Assembly (NCBI GenBank): GCA_014378715.1
Contig: JACMNE010000084.1
Coordinates: forward strand, 1-39,678
Length of the DNA stretch: 39,678 nucleotides
Source: Microbacteriaceae bacterium
Lineage (GTDB): Bacteria > Actinomycetota > Actinomycetes > Actinomycetales > Microbacteriaceae
Direction of reading: 5' to 3'
How positions within the stretch are numbered: position 1 is the stretch's first letter; each line of letters begins with the position of its first letter. Below the pieces are notes generated by a model. The model made no database searches. It was not told where the DNA came from and saw only the letters and a program-made list of their open reading frames with translations. Position numbers and translations under genes: made by a program. Positions 1 to 7,989 of the stretch are shown one piece after another.

Positions 1-63
1 GCCGCGATGGAGACCGCGTCGAACCTGATGCTCGACGAGTGGTTGACGAACCTGTCGAGCTGA
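1..63 (+). CDS. 3' end of an unidentified protein (partial)
   Basis: An open frame runs in from the left edge and stops at TGA 61-63. Only twenty residues are visible, ending in DEWLTNLSS. That is too little to name a family. The gene converges on tadA with a 12-nt gap, so both probably end here. Function unknown. Confidence 0.5.
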   Translation, partial: AAMETASNLMLDEWLTNLSS

Positions 64-75
64 GCGGCGCCCTTC

Positions 76-528
76 TCAGCGGCGCTCGTCGAAGAAGTCG
101 AGTAGCAACGCCGCGCAGGCCTGCGCCTCGACCCCGGCGACGACCTCGGCGCGGTGGTTGAGCCGGCGGTCGCGCAGCACGTCGTAGACACTCCCGGCCG
201 CCCCGGCCTTCTCGTCCCAGGCCCCGAAGACCACGCGCGGGATGCGGGCGGAGAGGATCGCCCCCGCGCACATCACGCAGGGCTCGAGGGTGACGACGAG
301 AGTCGCACCGGTGAGGTGCCAGTCGCCCGTGGTCTCCGCCGCCTGGCGGATCGCCACGACCTCGGCGTGGGCGGTCGGGTCCTGATGCAACTCGCGCTCG
401 TTGCGACCCCGGCCGATCACGGTGCCGTCCGCAGCGATCACGAGGGCCGCCACCGGCACGTCCCCGGTCGTGAGGGCGATGCGCGCGTCGGCGATGGCCT
501 CACGCATCCACTCCTCGTATCGGCCCAT
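76..528 (-). CDS. tadA: tRNA-specific adenosine deaminase TadA
   Basis: A 150-residue cytidine/deoxycytidylate deaminase fold protein. Family knowledge: TadA converts wobble adenosine 34 of tRNA-Arg(ACG) to inosine in the cytoplasm. Visible zinc-site motifs are H54-A-E56 (E56 the proton shuttle) in PTAHAEVVAIR and P83-C84-V-M-C87 in LEPCVMCAGAIL; the spacing and the 150-residue length are normal for TadA. The ATG at 528 is chosen because AGGAGG lies 4 nt upstream and the protein then begins MGRYEEWM, as family members do; the frame stays open much further upstream but reads as non-protein. Its probable substrate, a tRNA-Arg with ACG anticodon, is encoded at 22137-22209. It diverges from upp across a 63-bp region containing direct repeats. 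Confidence 0.95.
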   Translation of the reverse strand: MGRYEEWMREAIADARIALTTGDVPVAALVIAADGTVIGRGRNERELHQDPTAHAEVVAIRQAAETTGDWHLTGATLVVTLEPCVMCAGAILSARIPRVVFGAWDEKAGAAGSVYDVLRDRRLNHRAEVVAGVEAQACAALLLDFFDERR

Positions 529-539
529 GCCGCCTCCTG

Positions 540-585
540 CCTCGGATAGCCTCTGCCCTCGGATCACCTCGCCCTCGGATAGATT
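540..585. promoter_or_regulatory. tadA/upp divergent promoter region with three CCTCGGAT direct repeats
   Basis: CCTCGGAT starts at 540, 557 and 573, a 16-17 bp period. The first and third copies continue as CGGATAG. The third leads into TAGATT (580-585), a -10-like hexamer ending 7 nt before the upp ATG at 592, consistent with a leaderless upp mRNA. Read on the minus strand, the first copy gives TATCCG at about 549-544, a possible tadA -10. No good -35 is visible. A role as a protein-binding array is inference. Confidence 0.4.
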
Positions 586-591
586 GAGACT

Positions 592-1224
592 ATGCGAGTC
601 CATGTTGCCGACCACCCGCTCATCACCCACAAGCTCACGGTTCTCCGCGACAGGACCACCTCCTCCCCCACCTTCCGGGCGCTGGCCGAGGAGCTCATGA
701 CGCTCCTCGCCTACGAGGCGACCCGCAACGTGCGCGTGGAGCCCGTCGAGGTGCAGACCCCCGTCGCCACCGCGCACGGGCTCGCGATCAGCCACCCCCG
801 CCCGCTCGTGGTGCCGATCCTGCGCGCCGGGCTCGGCATGCTCGAGGGCATGGTCAAACTGATCCCCACCGCCGAGGTCGGGTTCCTCGGGATGGTGCGC
901 AACGAGGAGACCCTGCAGCCGGACACCTACGCCGAGCGTCTGCCCGACGACCTCTCCAACCGCCAGTGCTTCGTGCTCGACCCGATGCTGGCGACGGGCG
1001 GCTCGCTCATCGCGGCCATCGACTTCCTGCTCGCGCGCGGCGCGGTCGACGTGACGGCCGTCTGCCTCATCGCGGCACCGGAGGGCCTCGCCGCCGTCGA
1101 GAAGGCCATGCACGGTCGCGACGTGACGATCGTGCTCGGGGCCGTCGACGAGAAGCTGAACGAACTCGGGTACATCGTGCCCGGGCTGGGGGATGCCGGC
1201 GACCGACTGTACGGCCTCGTCTAG
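592..1224 (+). CDS. upp: uracil phosphoribosyltransferase
   Basis: A 210-residue pyrimidine salvage enzyme that makes UMP from uracil and PRPP in the cytoplasm. Sequence evidence: the PRPP-binding loop [13 protein letters not shown] at about 128-140, the conserved RAGLGM stretch around 79-83, and a C-terminal uracil-recognition segment [14 protein letters not shown]. The length matches bacterial UPRTases. The ATG at 592 directly follows a -10-like TAGATT, so the transcript is probably leaderless and no Shine-Dalgarno is expected. The next gene starts only 3 nt after the stop, suggesting co-transcription. Confident by motif and length. Confidence 0.97.
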   Translation: MRVHVADHPLITHKLTVLRDRTTSSPTFRALAEELMTLLAYEATRNVRVEPVEVQTPVATAHGLAISHPRPLVVPILRAGLGMLEGMVKLIPTAEVGFLGMVRNEETLQPDTYAERLPDDLSNRQCFVLDPMLATGGSLIAAIDFLLARGAVDVTAVCLIAAPEGLAAVEKAMHGRDVTIVLGAVDEKLNELGYIVPGLGDAGDRLYGLV

Positions 1225-1227
1225 CGC

Positions 1228-1821
1228 GTGGCTGCAACCACCGACATCCGCTTCACCGGCGAGGACTGGTATGGCCGCGACTTCGGGGCCGAGGCGTTCG
1301 AGCGCTGCGTCTTCGTCGACTGCGACTTCACCGAGGCGACGACCGCCGGCGCGGTCTTCGACCGGTGCGAGTTCCTGGGTGTCGCTCTCAACTCGTCCGT
1401 GCACACGACCAGCCGGTTCGACAACTGCGTCGTGCGCGACAGCTCGCTGTTCGGCGCGACGTTCCGGCAGTGCAAGCTCACCGGAACGCAGTTTCGCACC
1501 ACCTCCCTGCGCCCGCTGACCGTTCAGGGCGGCCTGTGGTCGTGGGTCAACTTCTTCGGAGCCGACCTGCGCGGGGTCGACTTCGGCGAGGTCATCCTCG
1601 AGGAGTCCGACTTCGGCGACACCCGGCTCGAGAAGGTGTCGTTCCGCGGAGCGAACCTCGTGAACGCCACCCTGCGCGGTGCGACGATCACCGGCGTCGA
1701 CTTCACCCGCGCCGATCTGTCCGGGGTACAGCTCGCCGGGCTCGACTGGCGCGGCACCCGCATCGACACCCAGCTGGCGCTTCAGATCGCCCAGGCGCAG
1801 GGCGCGACGATCGAGTTCTAG
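1228..1821 (+). CDS. pentapeptide repeat protein
   Basis: A 197-residue protein made almost entirely of pentapeptide-like repeats, seen as a recurring (A/C)(D/N/x)(L/F)xx pattern: CVFVDCDF, FRQCKL, GADLRGVDF, GANLVNATL and RADLSGVQL. Such repeats fold into a right-handed quadrilateral beta-helix. Some members (Qnr, MfpA, McbG) mimic DNA and protect gyrase; most have no known role, and nothing here assigns one. The start is GTG at 1228, 3 nt after the upp stop, giving translation-coupled spacing. The last ~20 residues (TQLALQIAQAQGATIEF) leave the repeat and resemble a capping helix. No signal peptide is visible. Confidence 0.85.
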   Translation: MAATTDIRFTGEDWYGRDFGAEAFERCVFVDCDFTEATTAGAVFDRCEFLGVALNSSVHTTSRFDNCVVRDSSLFGATFRQCKLTGTQFRTTSLRPLTVQGGLWSWVNFFGADLRGVDFGEVILEESDFGDTRLEKVSFRGANLVNATLRGATITGVDFTRADLSGVQLAGLDWRGTRIDTQLALQIAQAQGATIEF

Positions 1822-2121
1822 GCGCGACATCCGCTGGATGCGCGACTTGACACGGTGTGCTCGAGTGATCGACACTGGGGTCATGACCGTCATCGTGATC
1901 GCCCCCACCTCTGTCGAGGTTCGTGGGACCGTCGCGATGTGTTGTCGAATGTGTGCGTAACAAACTCCTTGTCGAGGAATCCGCTGGTCTCTGACCGCGT
2001 GTGACCTCCCGGGCACCCTCCTTCATCACGGAGCGCGGTCCGTCTGCATCACCTGTTCCACCCCGAAGGATCACAACCTCATCATCAGAGGCCCTTCACC
2101 CCACTCAAGGATTTTCAGCAT
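1822..2121. other. 300-bp gap upstream of the winged-helix regulator
   Basis: No gene is supportable here. It holds TTGACA at 1847-1852 with GACACT at 1871-1876 (18-nt spacing), a candidate promoter for the regulator at 2122, which would leave a leader of about 240 nt. A perfect 10-bp palindrome GGTCATGACC lies at 1879-1888, immediately after the -10-like hexamer, and could be an operator. No strong terminator for the upp operon is evident. Confidence 0.3.
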
Positions 2122-2850
2122 ATGTCTCTTGCTACCGTCGACCGTACCCACACCACCTCCCTGGCCCGCCCCGCAGTCTCTGCGGTGCCGGACCTTCGCA
2201 CCGAAGCGGATGTCGCGCCGGCACCGTCGCGCCGTCTGCGCGCCGTTCCCGTCGGCACCGAGCCGCGCGGCTTCGTGCTCTACGTCGGCGTCGACGACGC
2301 GAAGGCCGCGGCAGCCGGAACCGACCTCGGCGCGATCGTCGAGCAGCTGAAGAAGCTCACCGCGCAGCTCGCGCCCGGATCGGAGACCTACGCGGCCGTC
2401 GCGCTCGCGCCGGCCGGAGCCGGCGGACGCGACGTGGACGTCGTGCGACTCGCCCTCCAGGAACCCGCAGCGCTCGCGAAGCACCGCGAGGTGGCCGAGC
2501 CCGTCGAGGAGAAGCGCGCCGGGGTCGTCATCGATCTCTCCCGCAAGCGCCTCGTGCTCGATGAGGACAGCGCCGGTGTCACCTACAAGGAGTTCGAGCT
2601 GCTGCAGTACCTCGTGCTGCGCGAGGGACGCACCATCGAGCGCGCCGAGCTCATCGCCGCGCTCTGGTCGGCGTCCGACGAGGACGCACCGAACGAGCGA
2701 ACGATCGACGTGCACGTGCGCCGGCTGCGCTCCAAGCTCGGCGCCTACGAGGACATCGTGCGCACCGTGCGCGGCGTCGGCTACCGCTTCGACCGGCACC
2801 CCGACGTGTCGATCCGTTACGCGTCGACCCCCAGCCCCGACTTCTTCTAG
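2122..2850 (+). CDS. winged-helix transcriptional regulator without receiver domain
   Basis: A 242-residue protein with an OmpR/PhoB-type winged helix in about residues 150-235: YKEFELLQYLVLREGR, then the recognition region ERTIDVHVRRLRSKLG and the wing RTVRGVGYRF. The N-terminal ~145 residues are not a response-regulator receiver: there is no acidic pocket or phospho-acceptor Asp context. They contain a flexible Ala/Pro-rich start, then an unknown alpha/beta-looking segment (GFVLYVGVDDAKAA). No histidine kinase is nearby, so regulation by phosphorylation is unlikely. The ATG at 2122 has AAGGA (2107-2111) 10 nt upstream. Target genes are unknown. Confidence 0.85.
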   Translation: MSLATVDRTHTTSLARPAVSAVPDLRTEADVAPAPSRRLRAVPVGTEPRGFVLYVGVDDAKAAAAGTDLGAIVEQLKKLTAQLAPGSETYAAVALAPAGAGGRDVDVVRLALQEPAALAKHREVAEPVEEKRAGVVIDLSRKRLVLDEDSAGVTYKEFELLQYLVLREGRTIERAELIAALWSASDEDAPNERTIDVHVRRLRSKLGAYEDIVRTVRGVGYRFDRHPDVSIRYASTPSPDFF

Positions 2851-2861
2851 ACACCGGGCGG

Positions 2862-3074
2862 CTAGGCGCGCTTGCGGCCGAACGCCCAGTAGGCGCCGGA
2901 GCCGCCCATGTTGAGCACGCTCGCGATGCGCCACAGCGGCTTGCTGCCACGCACCTGTGCGTCGGTGCGCCGGTTCAGGTCGCGCCAAGTCAGCGCGATC
3001 ACGATCGCATCGATGATCAGCACCGGCACGATGACGCGTTTGTCGGGCTTGCGGTCTTTAGCCAGTTCTCCCAT
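2862..3074 (-). CDS. small membrane protein, PLDc_N-like
   Basis: A 70-residue protein with one hydrophobic segment at about residues 14-30 (VIVPVLIIDAIVIALTW) and a C-terminal pattern of VRGSKPLWRIASVLN followed by GAYWAFGRKR. This resembles the PLDc_N type (phospholipase D nuclease N-terminal-like), which occurs as a stand-alone short membrane protein in many actinobacteria; its function is not established. It converges with the winged-helix regulator (12-nt gap). The ATG at 3074 is the first in frame. Family assignment is by pattern memory only. Confidence 0.65.
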   Translation of the reverse strand: MGELAKDRKPDKRVIVPVLIIDAIVIALTWRDLNRRTDAQVRGSKPLWRIASVLNMGGSGAYWAFGRKRA

Positions 3075-3164
3075 GAGCCCAACCTAGGCGCGACCTTGAC
3101 GCGCTGTCATCCCCCGGGGCGGACAGCGGGGTCCTCGGACTCCTCTCCGGGACTGACCAGCCAC

Positions 3165-5225
3165 TCACCCCCCGAGCGCGACGTGCAGGATCTGCTCCGC
3201 CGCGTTGTAATTGGTGGTGGTGAGCCACAGGCCGCCGTCCGGCGCCGGCTCCACCGTGCGCAGACGGCCGTAGGTGCCGACGAAGTACTGCGTCAGATTG
3301 GTCAGCGACGTGCCACTGATCTGCGCCCGATACATCCGCTCGCCCCTCGCGCAGGCGATGTAAATCGCGCCCTTCACGATCGCGATACCGGAGCACGAGG
3401 CATCCGCTGTCGGGTAGGTCAGCTGGGGGGCGATGAAGCCGGCCGTGCCGCAGGCGCTGCCGCTGGTGCCCTCGCAGGCGGGCCAGCCGTAGTTGCCGCC
3501 CGTGACGATGAGATTGGTCTCGTCCATGACACTGTTGCCGAACTCCTGCTCCCAGAGGCGGCCCTGCGCGTCGAAGGCGAGCCCCTGCGGGTTGCGGTGC
3601 CCGTAACTCCAGACGGCGGTGCCGAACGGGTTGTCTCCGGGAATCGTGCCGTCGGTGTTGATCCGCAGGATCTTGCCGTTGAGCCCGGCCAGGTCCTGCG
3701 CGTAGTCGCCGTTCTGCGCGTCGCCGGTCGAGGCGTAGAGCTTGCCGTCCGGCCCGATGACCAGGCGACCGCCGTCGTGGAACTTGTTGCGCAGGATGCC
3801 GGAGAGCAGGATCTGCTCGCTGGCGATGTCGAGGGCGTTGTTCGCGTATTTCATCCGCACGATGCGGTTGTCGGTCGGCGAGGTGTGCATCAGGTACACC
3901 CAGGGGTTGGTGGCAAAGTCGGGGGCAATGGCCAGCCCGAGCAGCCCGCCCTCCCCTCCGGTGTTGTCGGCGTTCGGCACGGTGCCGACGTTGACCTTCA
4001 CCCCGGTCTTAGGGTCGAGGTGAATGACGTCGTGCGCGGACCGGCGGGCGTAGAGGATCGTGCCATCGGGGAGCGTGACGAGCCCCCACGGCACGTCGGC
4101 CTCGACCGCCACCTGGGTCACGCCGCAGACCGGCGTGCTGCATCCGCTGCCCGTCGTCACCGTCGTGGTAGCGCTGCTCGGCGACGAGTTGCCGGCCGCG
4201 TCCTTCGCGACGACGCGGTAGCGATAGGTGGTCGACACGGACCGTCCGGCGTCGACGTAGCTCGCGCCGGCAACGGTGGCGATCCTCGCGTCATCGCGGT
4301 AGACCTCGTAGCCGCTCACCCCGATATTGTCAGCGGATGTCGCCCAGCTCAGGCTCACGGACGTGCCCGACGCCGTCGCCGTGGGCGTTCCCGGGGCCGT
4401 CGGCGGCGTCGTGTCGGACTGGCACTGCGGCACCGCGATGGGGACCGTGGTGCTCGCCTGCGAGACGTTGCCCGCCGCGTCCCTGGCATTCACGTAGAGA
4501 CCCCACTTCGCGCCAGCCACCACGGTGAGGCTCGTCGAGAGGGTGCTGCCGCCGACCGTCTTCATCAGCTGGCCGTCGTGGAAGACGTCGTAGAACGCGA
4601 CACCCACGTTGTCGCTCGAGGCGTTCCAGGCGAATGTGACCGCCGAGCAGGTGAGTCCACTCACCCGGGGACCGCCCGGCACGGTCGGCGGCTGGGTGTC
4701 GATCGAGCTGACGGGCCTCGTCCACTGCTGGTTGCCTCCGCCGTTGCAGGTCCAGATCGAGACGAGCGAATTGTTCGCTGTCGCGGAGTTCAGCACGTCG
4801 AGGCAGAGGCCGGACTCGAGGGCACGGATCGAGTTGCCCGCCCCGACCGCCCAGCGCTGGTTAGCGCCGCCATTGCAGCCGAAGATCTGCACGCGCGCCC
4901 CCGACGTCTTCGCGTGGGCTGCCACGTCGAGGCATCTGGTGCCGTCGTAGGTGCGCAGCTCGCCGGCCGGGGTGAGCGTCCACTTCTGGTTGGCCCCGGT
5001 GGAGCAGTCGTAGATCTGCACGCGGGTGCCCGGTGCGGTGGAGATGCCGACCACGTCGAGACAGCGGCCGGACGCGAGGCCGCGGATCGACGCGCCCGGC
5101 ACGGCCGCGGTGGCTGCGAGCGGCGTCGCGGTGAGCACCAGGGCGAGGAGCACGCTGATGACGGCGGCGATCACCGACCTGCGCGGACGTGCCTCCTGGC
5201 GGCGGGACTGGGCGTGGACTGACAC
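3165..5225 (-). CDS. secreted PQQ-dependent sugar dehydrogenase with ricin-type lectin and two FnIII domains
   Basis: A 686-residue exported protein. Order: signal peptide with hydrophobic core about 17-40, cleavage near residue 41; a ricin B/CBM13-like beta-trefoil about 42-165 with three QxW-type motifs (NQKW, NQRW, NQQW); two fibronectin III repeats about 175-360, each with a DNxGV and ARDAAGN or AKDAAGN signature; then a glucose/sorbosone dehydrogenase beta-propeller about 370-686. The last contains KFHDGGRLVIGPDG (matching the catalytic His region of soluble glucose dehydrogenase), YGHRNPQGLAFD and GGNYGWP. Family knowledge: these enzymes oxidise sugars with PQQ and calcium. The GTG at 5225 is chosen because AAGGGAG lies 6 nt upstream and the signal peptide follows directly. 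No PQQ synthesis gene is in the window. Confidence 0.9.
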   Translation of the reverse strand: MSVHAQSRRQEARPRRSVIAAVISVLLALVLTATPLAATAAVPGASIRGLASGRCLDVVGISTAPGTRVQIYDCSTGANQKWTLTPAGELRTYDGTRCLDVAAHAKTSGARVQIFGCNGGANQRWAVGAGNSIRALESGLCLDVLNSATANNSLVSIWTCNGGGNQQWTRPVSSIDTQPPTVPGGPRVSGLTCSAVTFAWNASSDNVGVAFYDVFHDGQLMKTVGGSTLSTSLTVVAGAKWGLYVNARDAAGNVSQASTTVPIAVPQCQSDTTPPTAPGTPTATASGTSVSLSWATSADNIGVSGYEVYRDDARIATVAGASYVDAGRSVSTTYRYRVVAKDAAGNSSPSSATTTVTTGSGCSTPVCGVTQVAVEADVPWGLVTLPDGTILYARRSAHDVIHLDPKTGVKVNVGTVPNADNTGGEGGLLGLAIAPDFATNPWVYLMHTSPTDNRIVRMKYANNALDIASEQILLSGILRNKFHDGGRLVIGPDGKLYASTGDAQNGDYAQDLAGLNGKILRINTDGTIPGDNPFGTAVWSYGHRNPQGLAFDAQGRLWEQEFGNSVMDETNLIVTGGNYGWPACEGTSGSACGTAGFIAPQLTYPTADASCSGIAIVKGAIYIACARGERMYRAQISGTSLTNLTQYFVGTYGRLRTVEPAPDGGLWLTTTNYNAAEQILHVALGG

Positions 5226-5396
5226 GGAATTCTCCCTTGAACTGTGGGAGCGGCATCCGCTTCGACGTCGTCGTGGGGGTCTCGACGCGTGCTGCCCCGG
5301 TGTCATCCGAAGGGCAGGTTCTCGGTCCGGTGCGGATGTCATCAATGAGACACCCGGGGGCGATCGTGCGCAAGGGAGAGTTTGGTCACCACGGCC

Positions 5397-6428
5397 TCAG
5401 CGGTGCGGGGCCAGGCTCGCCAGGACCTCCGCGACGGGCGCGACCCGGGCACTCGTCCACCCGGCTCCCGCCCAGAGGTTCACGGCCGAGGGGTCCCCGG
5501 CCGTGGTCGCGGCGGCACGGATCGGCCGGGTGAGGTGGTGCAGGGCGGGGTAGCCGACCGGCGCCACGGAGTCGACGTCGGTGATGAAGCGGTTGACCAG
5601 CGCGCGGGCCGGTCGTCCCGTGAACGCGCGGGTGACCGTGGTGGCAGTGAACCGAGGATCGCCCAGGGCGTCCTTGTGTACCGGCGACGCGCCGCTCTCG
5701 GGGGTGCGGAGCACGGCCGTGCCGACGGCCACCGCCTGCGCGCCCGCTTCGAGCGCGGCAGTCACCTGGGCTGCGGTCGCGATCCCCCCGGCGGCGATGA
5801 TCGGAAGGGCGGTCACCGCGGCGACCAGCCGGATGAGGTCGGTCAGCTGGGTCTCCCCCGGAAGCGCGCCGGGGTCGAGGACCGCCGAGTGTCCGCCCGC
5901 CGCGGGCCCCTGGAGCACCAGCACGTCGATACCGAGCGCGTCGGCGGCGAGCGCGTCGGCCGCGGAGGTCACCGTCTGCAGGGTCACGGTCCCCACGGCA
6001 CGGAACGCGTCGATGGTCTCCCGCGACGGCAGGCCGAACGTGAAGCTGACCACGGGGACCGGGTCGCGCAGGAGGAACGCGACCTTGGCGTCCCACCCGT
6101 CGTCGTCCTCGGTGATATCCGGCAGGATGGAAATCCCGAGGCGCTCCGCCGTCGGGGTGAGCGCTGCCGCATACATCCGGTACTCCGCCGGGTCGACCGG
6201 CGACGGATTCGGCACGAACAGGTTCACCCCGAATGCGCCCGACCCGGCTGCTGTCACCGCCCGGATCTCCGTCTGCAGCACTTCGGCGGATTTGTAGCCG
6301 CCCGCGAGCTGGGCGAAGTGTCCGGCGCGGGAGGCCGCGATCACCAGGGCGGGCGTCGACGCCCCACCCGCCATGGGGGCGACGGTCACCGGGGACAGGG
6401 TGCGGAGCGGTTCGGGCAGGTCGGTCAT
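5397..6428 (-). CDS. nitronate monooxygenase (2-nitropropane dioxygenase family)
   Basis: A 343-residue FMN-dependent TIM-barrel enzyme; the family oxidises alkyl nitronates such as propionate 3-nitronate, a detoxification role. Evidence: the N-terminal VTVAPMAGGASTPALV, an AGGH motif (PAAGGHS) carrying the catalytic His, and the FMN-phosphate segment AAGGIATAAQVTAALEAG followed by AVAVGTAVLRT. Length is normal for class I members. ATG 6428 is preferred over the in-frame GTG at 6440 because GAGGA sits 5 nt before it. It lies 27 nt downstream of the carboxypeptidase gene on the same strand and is probably co-transcribed, although no functional link is evident. Confidence 0.92.
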   Translation of the reverse strand: MTDLPEPLRTLSPVTVAPMAGGASTPALVIAASRAGHFAQLAGGYKSAEVLQTEIRAVTAAGSGAFGVNLFVPNPSPVDPAEYRMYAAALTPTAERLGISILPDITEDDDGWDAKVAFLLRDPVPVVSFTFGLPSRETIDAFRAVGTVTLQTVTSAADALAADALGIDVLVLQGPAAGGHSAVLDPGALPGETQLTDLIRLVAAVTALPIIAAGGIATAAQVTAALEAGAQAVAVGTAVLRTPESGASPVHKDALGDPRFTATTVTRAFTGRPARALVNRFITDVDSVAPVGYPALHHLTRPIRAAATTAGDPSAVNLWAGAGWTSARVAPVAEVLASLAPHR

Positions 6429-6455
6429 GGGGTTCCTCACTCGGGGCGCCGCGTC

Positions 6456-7844
6456 TTACCGAGCGCCGAGCTCGGCGGGATGGGTGAGGCGCCACCAGGC
6501 TGTCGGAGGGTCGATGTCGCCGTCGATCGCCACATCCGCTGTCACGACGGTGGGTCCGGCAGTGAAGGTGAGGGTGCCGACGATCTCGCCCGACCGGTAC
6601 GCCGAGGGAGTCGTCGTCTGCAGGGTGGTGGTGACCGGGCTGTCGGACCAGGTGAGGATCGAGGCGTCGACCGCCACGATCACGCGGGCGGTGGAGCCCC
6701 AGGCGGTCGAGAACGTGCCCACCTCCTCGCCGCTGGTCGACACCGGCACCTCGTGGAAGCCGGCCTCGATGCTGTCCAACAGCGCGACGACGCTGGCACC
6801 GACCGTCCGGCCGGAGTGTCCGCCGAGTACGACGCCGGTGACGCTCAACGGCTGACCCACTCCCACGTCGAGGGTGGCGGTGTAGAGCAGGTTGTGAGTG
6901 CCCTGCCCCAGGTTGCCGGTCTTGAGTCCCGTGATCCGGCCGCCCAGCAGAGTGTTGGTGTTGGACATCGAACCCAGTCCGGGCAGCGAGAGCGAGCCGG
7001 TGGCGGCGATCTTCGCGATGGCCGGGTTGGCTGCGGCCAGCCTGCCGATCGCGATCAGGTCGGTCGGGGTGCTCGTGTTGCGGGCACTGATTCCCGAGGG
7101 CTCGACGATGGTGGTGCCGGTGAGACCGTTCGCGGCAAGCCACTGGCGCGTGGCGCCGAGGAACGCTCCCTGCGACCCGAACGCCCAGGTCGACACGGCC
7201 TCGGCGTAGTTGCTCGCCGACGGGATGAGCATCGTGGCGAGCGCGTCGTGCTGGGACAGGGAGGAGCCCGTGGGCATCGCGGCGACCGTGGCGCCCAGCA
7301 CATAGTAGTCGTCGTAGAGGTCGTGATCGGCCTTGTCGAAGGTGATCGTGGGTCCGGGGTCGTCGGCGCCGGCGAGCGGCCGTTCCTCGAGGATGACGAG
7401 GGCGGTGATCAGCTTGGTGATGCTCGCGATGGACCGGGGGTCGTCCGTTCCGCCGGTCGCCCAGATGCCGCTCGCGCTCTCTCCGAGGTAGTCGTCGGCT
7501 CCCACGATGCTGATCGCCGAGGCGCCGTCGCCGGGGATGGCGGTGACAGCCGCGGCCGGCACCGCGACCTCGGTCGCCTCCCGCATCGTGAGGACGGGGG
7601 CACCCAGCGGGGCGGTGAGCGCCCAGCCGACGTAGCTGCCGCCCGCGGCGAGCGCCACCACGACCACGGTCGCGGCGATGATCAGGCCCCGGCGACGCCG
7701 GACGTGCCGCAGCTCGGAGTCGACCACGGAGCTCGGGTCGACGGGCGCGGTCCCCCGGCGCATCATGGCCGCGAGCTCAGCGAAGTCGTCCTGGGATTGG
7801 TCGTGCGTCGGCAAGGCGGAACCCCCGTTCGTGCCTCCCATCAT
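6456..7844 (-). CDS. membrane-anchored D-alanyl-D-alanine carboxypeptidase (peptidase S11 family)
   Basis: A 462-residue protein with a cytoplasmic N-terminus, one transmembrane anchor at about 53-77 (GLIIAATVVVVALAAGGSYV) and an extracellular penicillin-binding domain. Active-site motifs: S141-I-T-K144 and K308-T-G310. The second motif, usually SxN, reads S209-A-S-N212, so the usual Asn position is Ser and Asn follows. The family trims pentapeptide stems of peptidoglycan. The C-terminal ~110 residues form the beta-sandwich region typical of DacA-like proteins. The start is uncertain: paired ATGs at 7844 and 7841 have only a weak GGGG upstream, and an in-frame ATG at 7874 is an alternative. 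It precedes the nitronate monooxygenase gene. Confidence 0.85.
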   Translation of the reverse strand: MMGGTNGGSALPTHDQSQDDFAELAAMMRRGTAPVDPSSVVDSELRHVRRRRGLIIAATVVVVALAAGGSYVGWALTAPLGAPVLTMREATEVAVPAAAVTAIPGDGASAISIVGADDYLGESASGIWATGGTDDPRSIASITKLITALVILEERPLAGADDPGPTITFDKADHDLYDDYYVLGATVAAMPTGSSLSQHDALATMLIPSASNYAEAVSTWAFGSQGAFLGATRQWLAANGLTGTTIVEPSGISARNTSTPTDLIAIGRLAAANPAIAKIAATGSLSLPGLGSMSNTNTLLGGRITGLKTGNLGQGTHNLLYTATLDVGVGQPLSVTGVVLGGHSGRTVGASVVALLDSIEAGFHEVPVSTSGEEVGTFSTAWGSTARVIVAVDASILTWSDSPVTTTLQTTTPSAYRSGEIVGTLTFTAGPTVVTADVAIDGDIDPPTAWWRLTHPAELGAR

Positions 7845-7989
7845 GCCCCATGCCCGTGAGGGATCCTCCAGCATCCGCTCGAGACTTCGGGAGCGAGTGG
7901 AACCACGCCGCGCCAGGGCCTGTCTGGATCGTGGGGGGACGTGTTGACTGAAGGTGTCCGGCACGCCGCCGGGCAGGAAAGGAATCACC

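Noticed and set aside
529-2016. N-terminal extension of tadA by almost 500 codons
   Set aside because: The family is about 150 residues, AGGAGG marks the start at 528, and the extension overlaps upp and the pentapeptide gene.
3096-5222. Long plus-strand open frame of 708 codons opposite the sugar dehydrogenase
   Set aside because: It is the antisense shadow of a gene with clear domains. Its product is Arg/Gly/Val/Asp-rich with no motif, as expected in high-GC DNA.
5382-7859. Plus-strand open frame of 825 codons across two minus-strand genes
   Set aside because: Composition is typical of a non-coding frame, and it spans the start and stop of two well-supported opposite genes.
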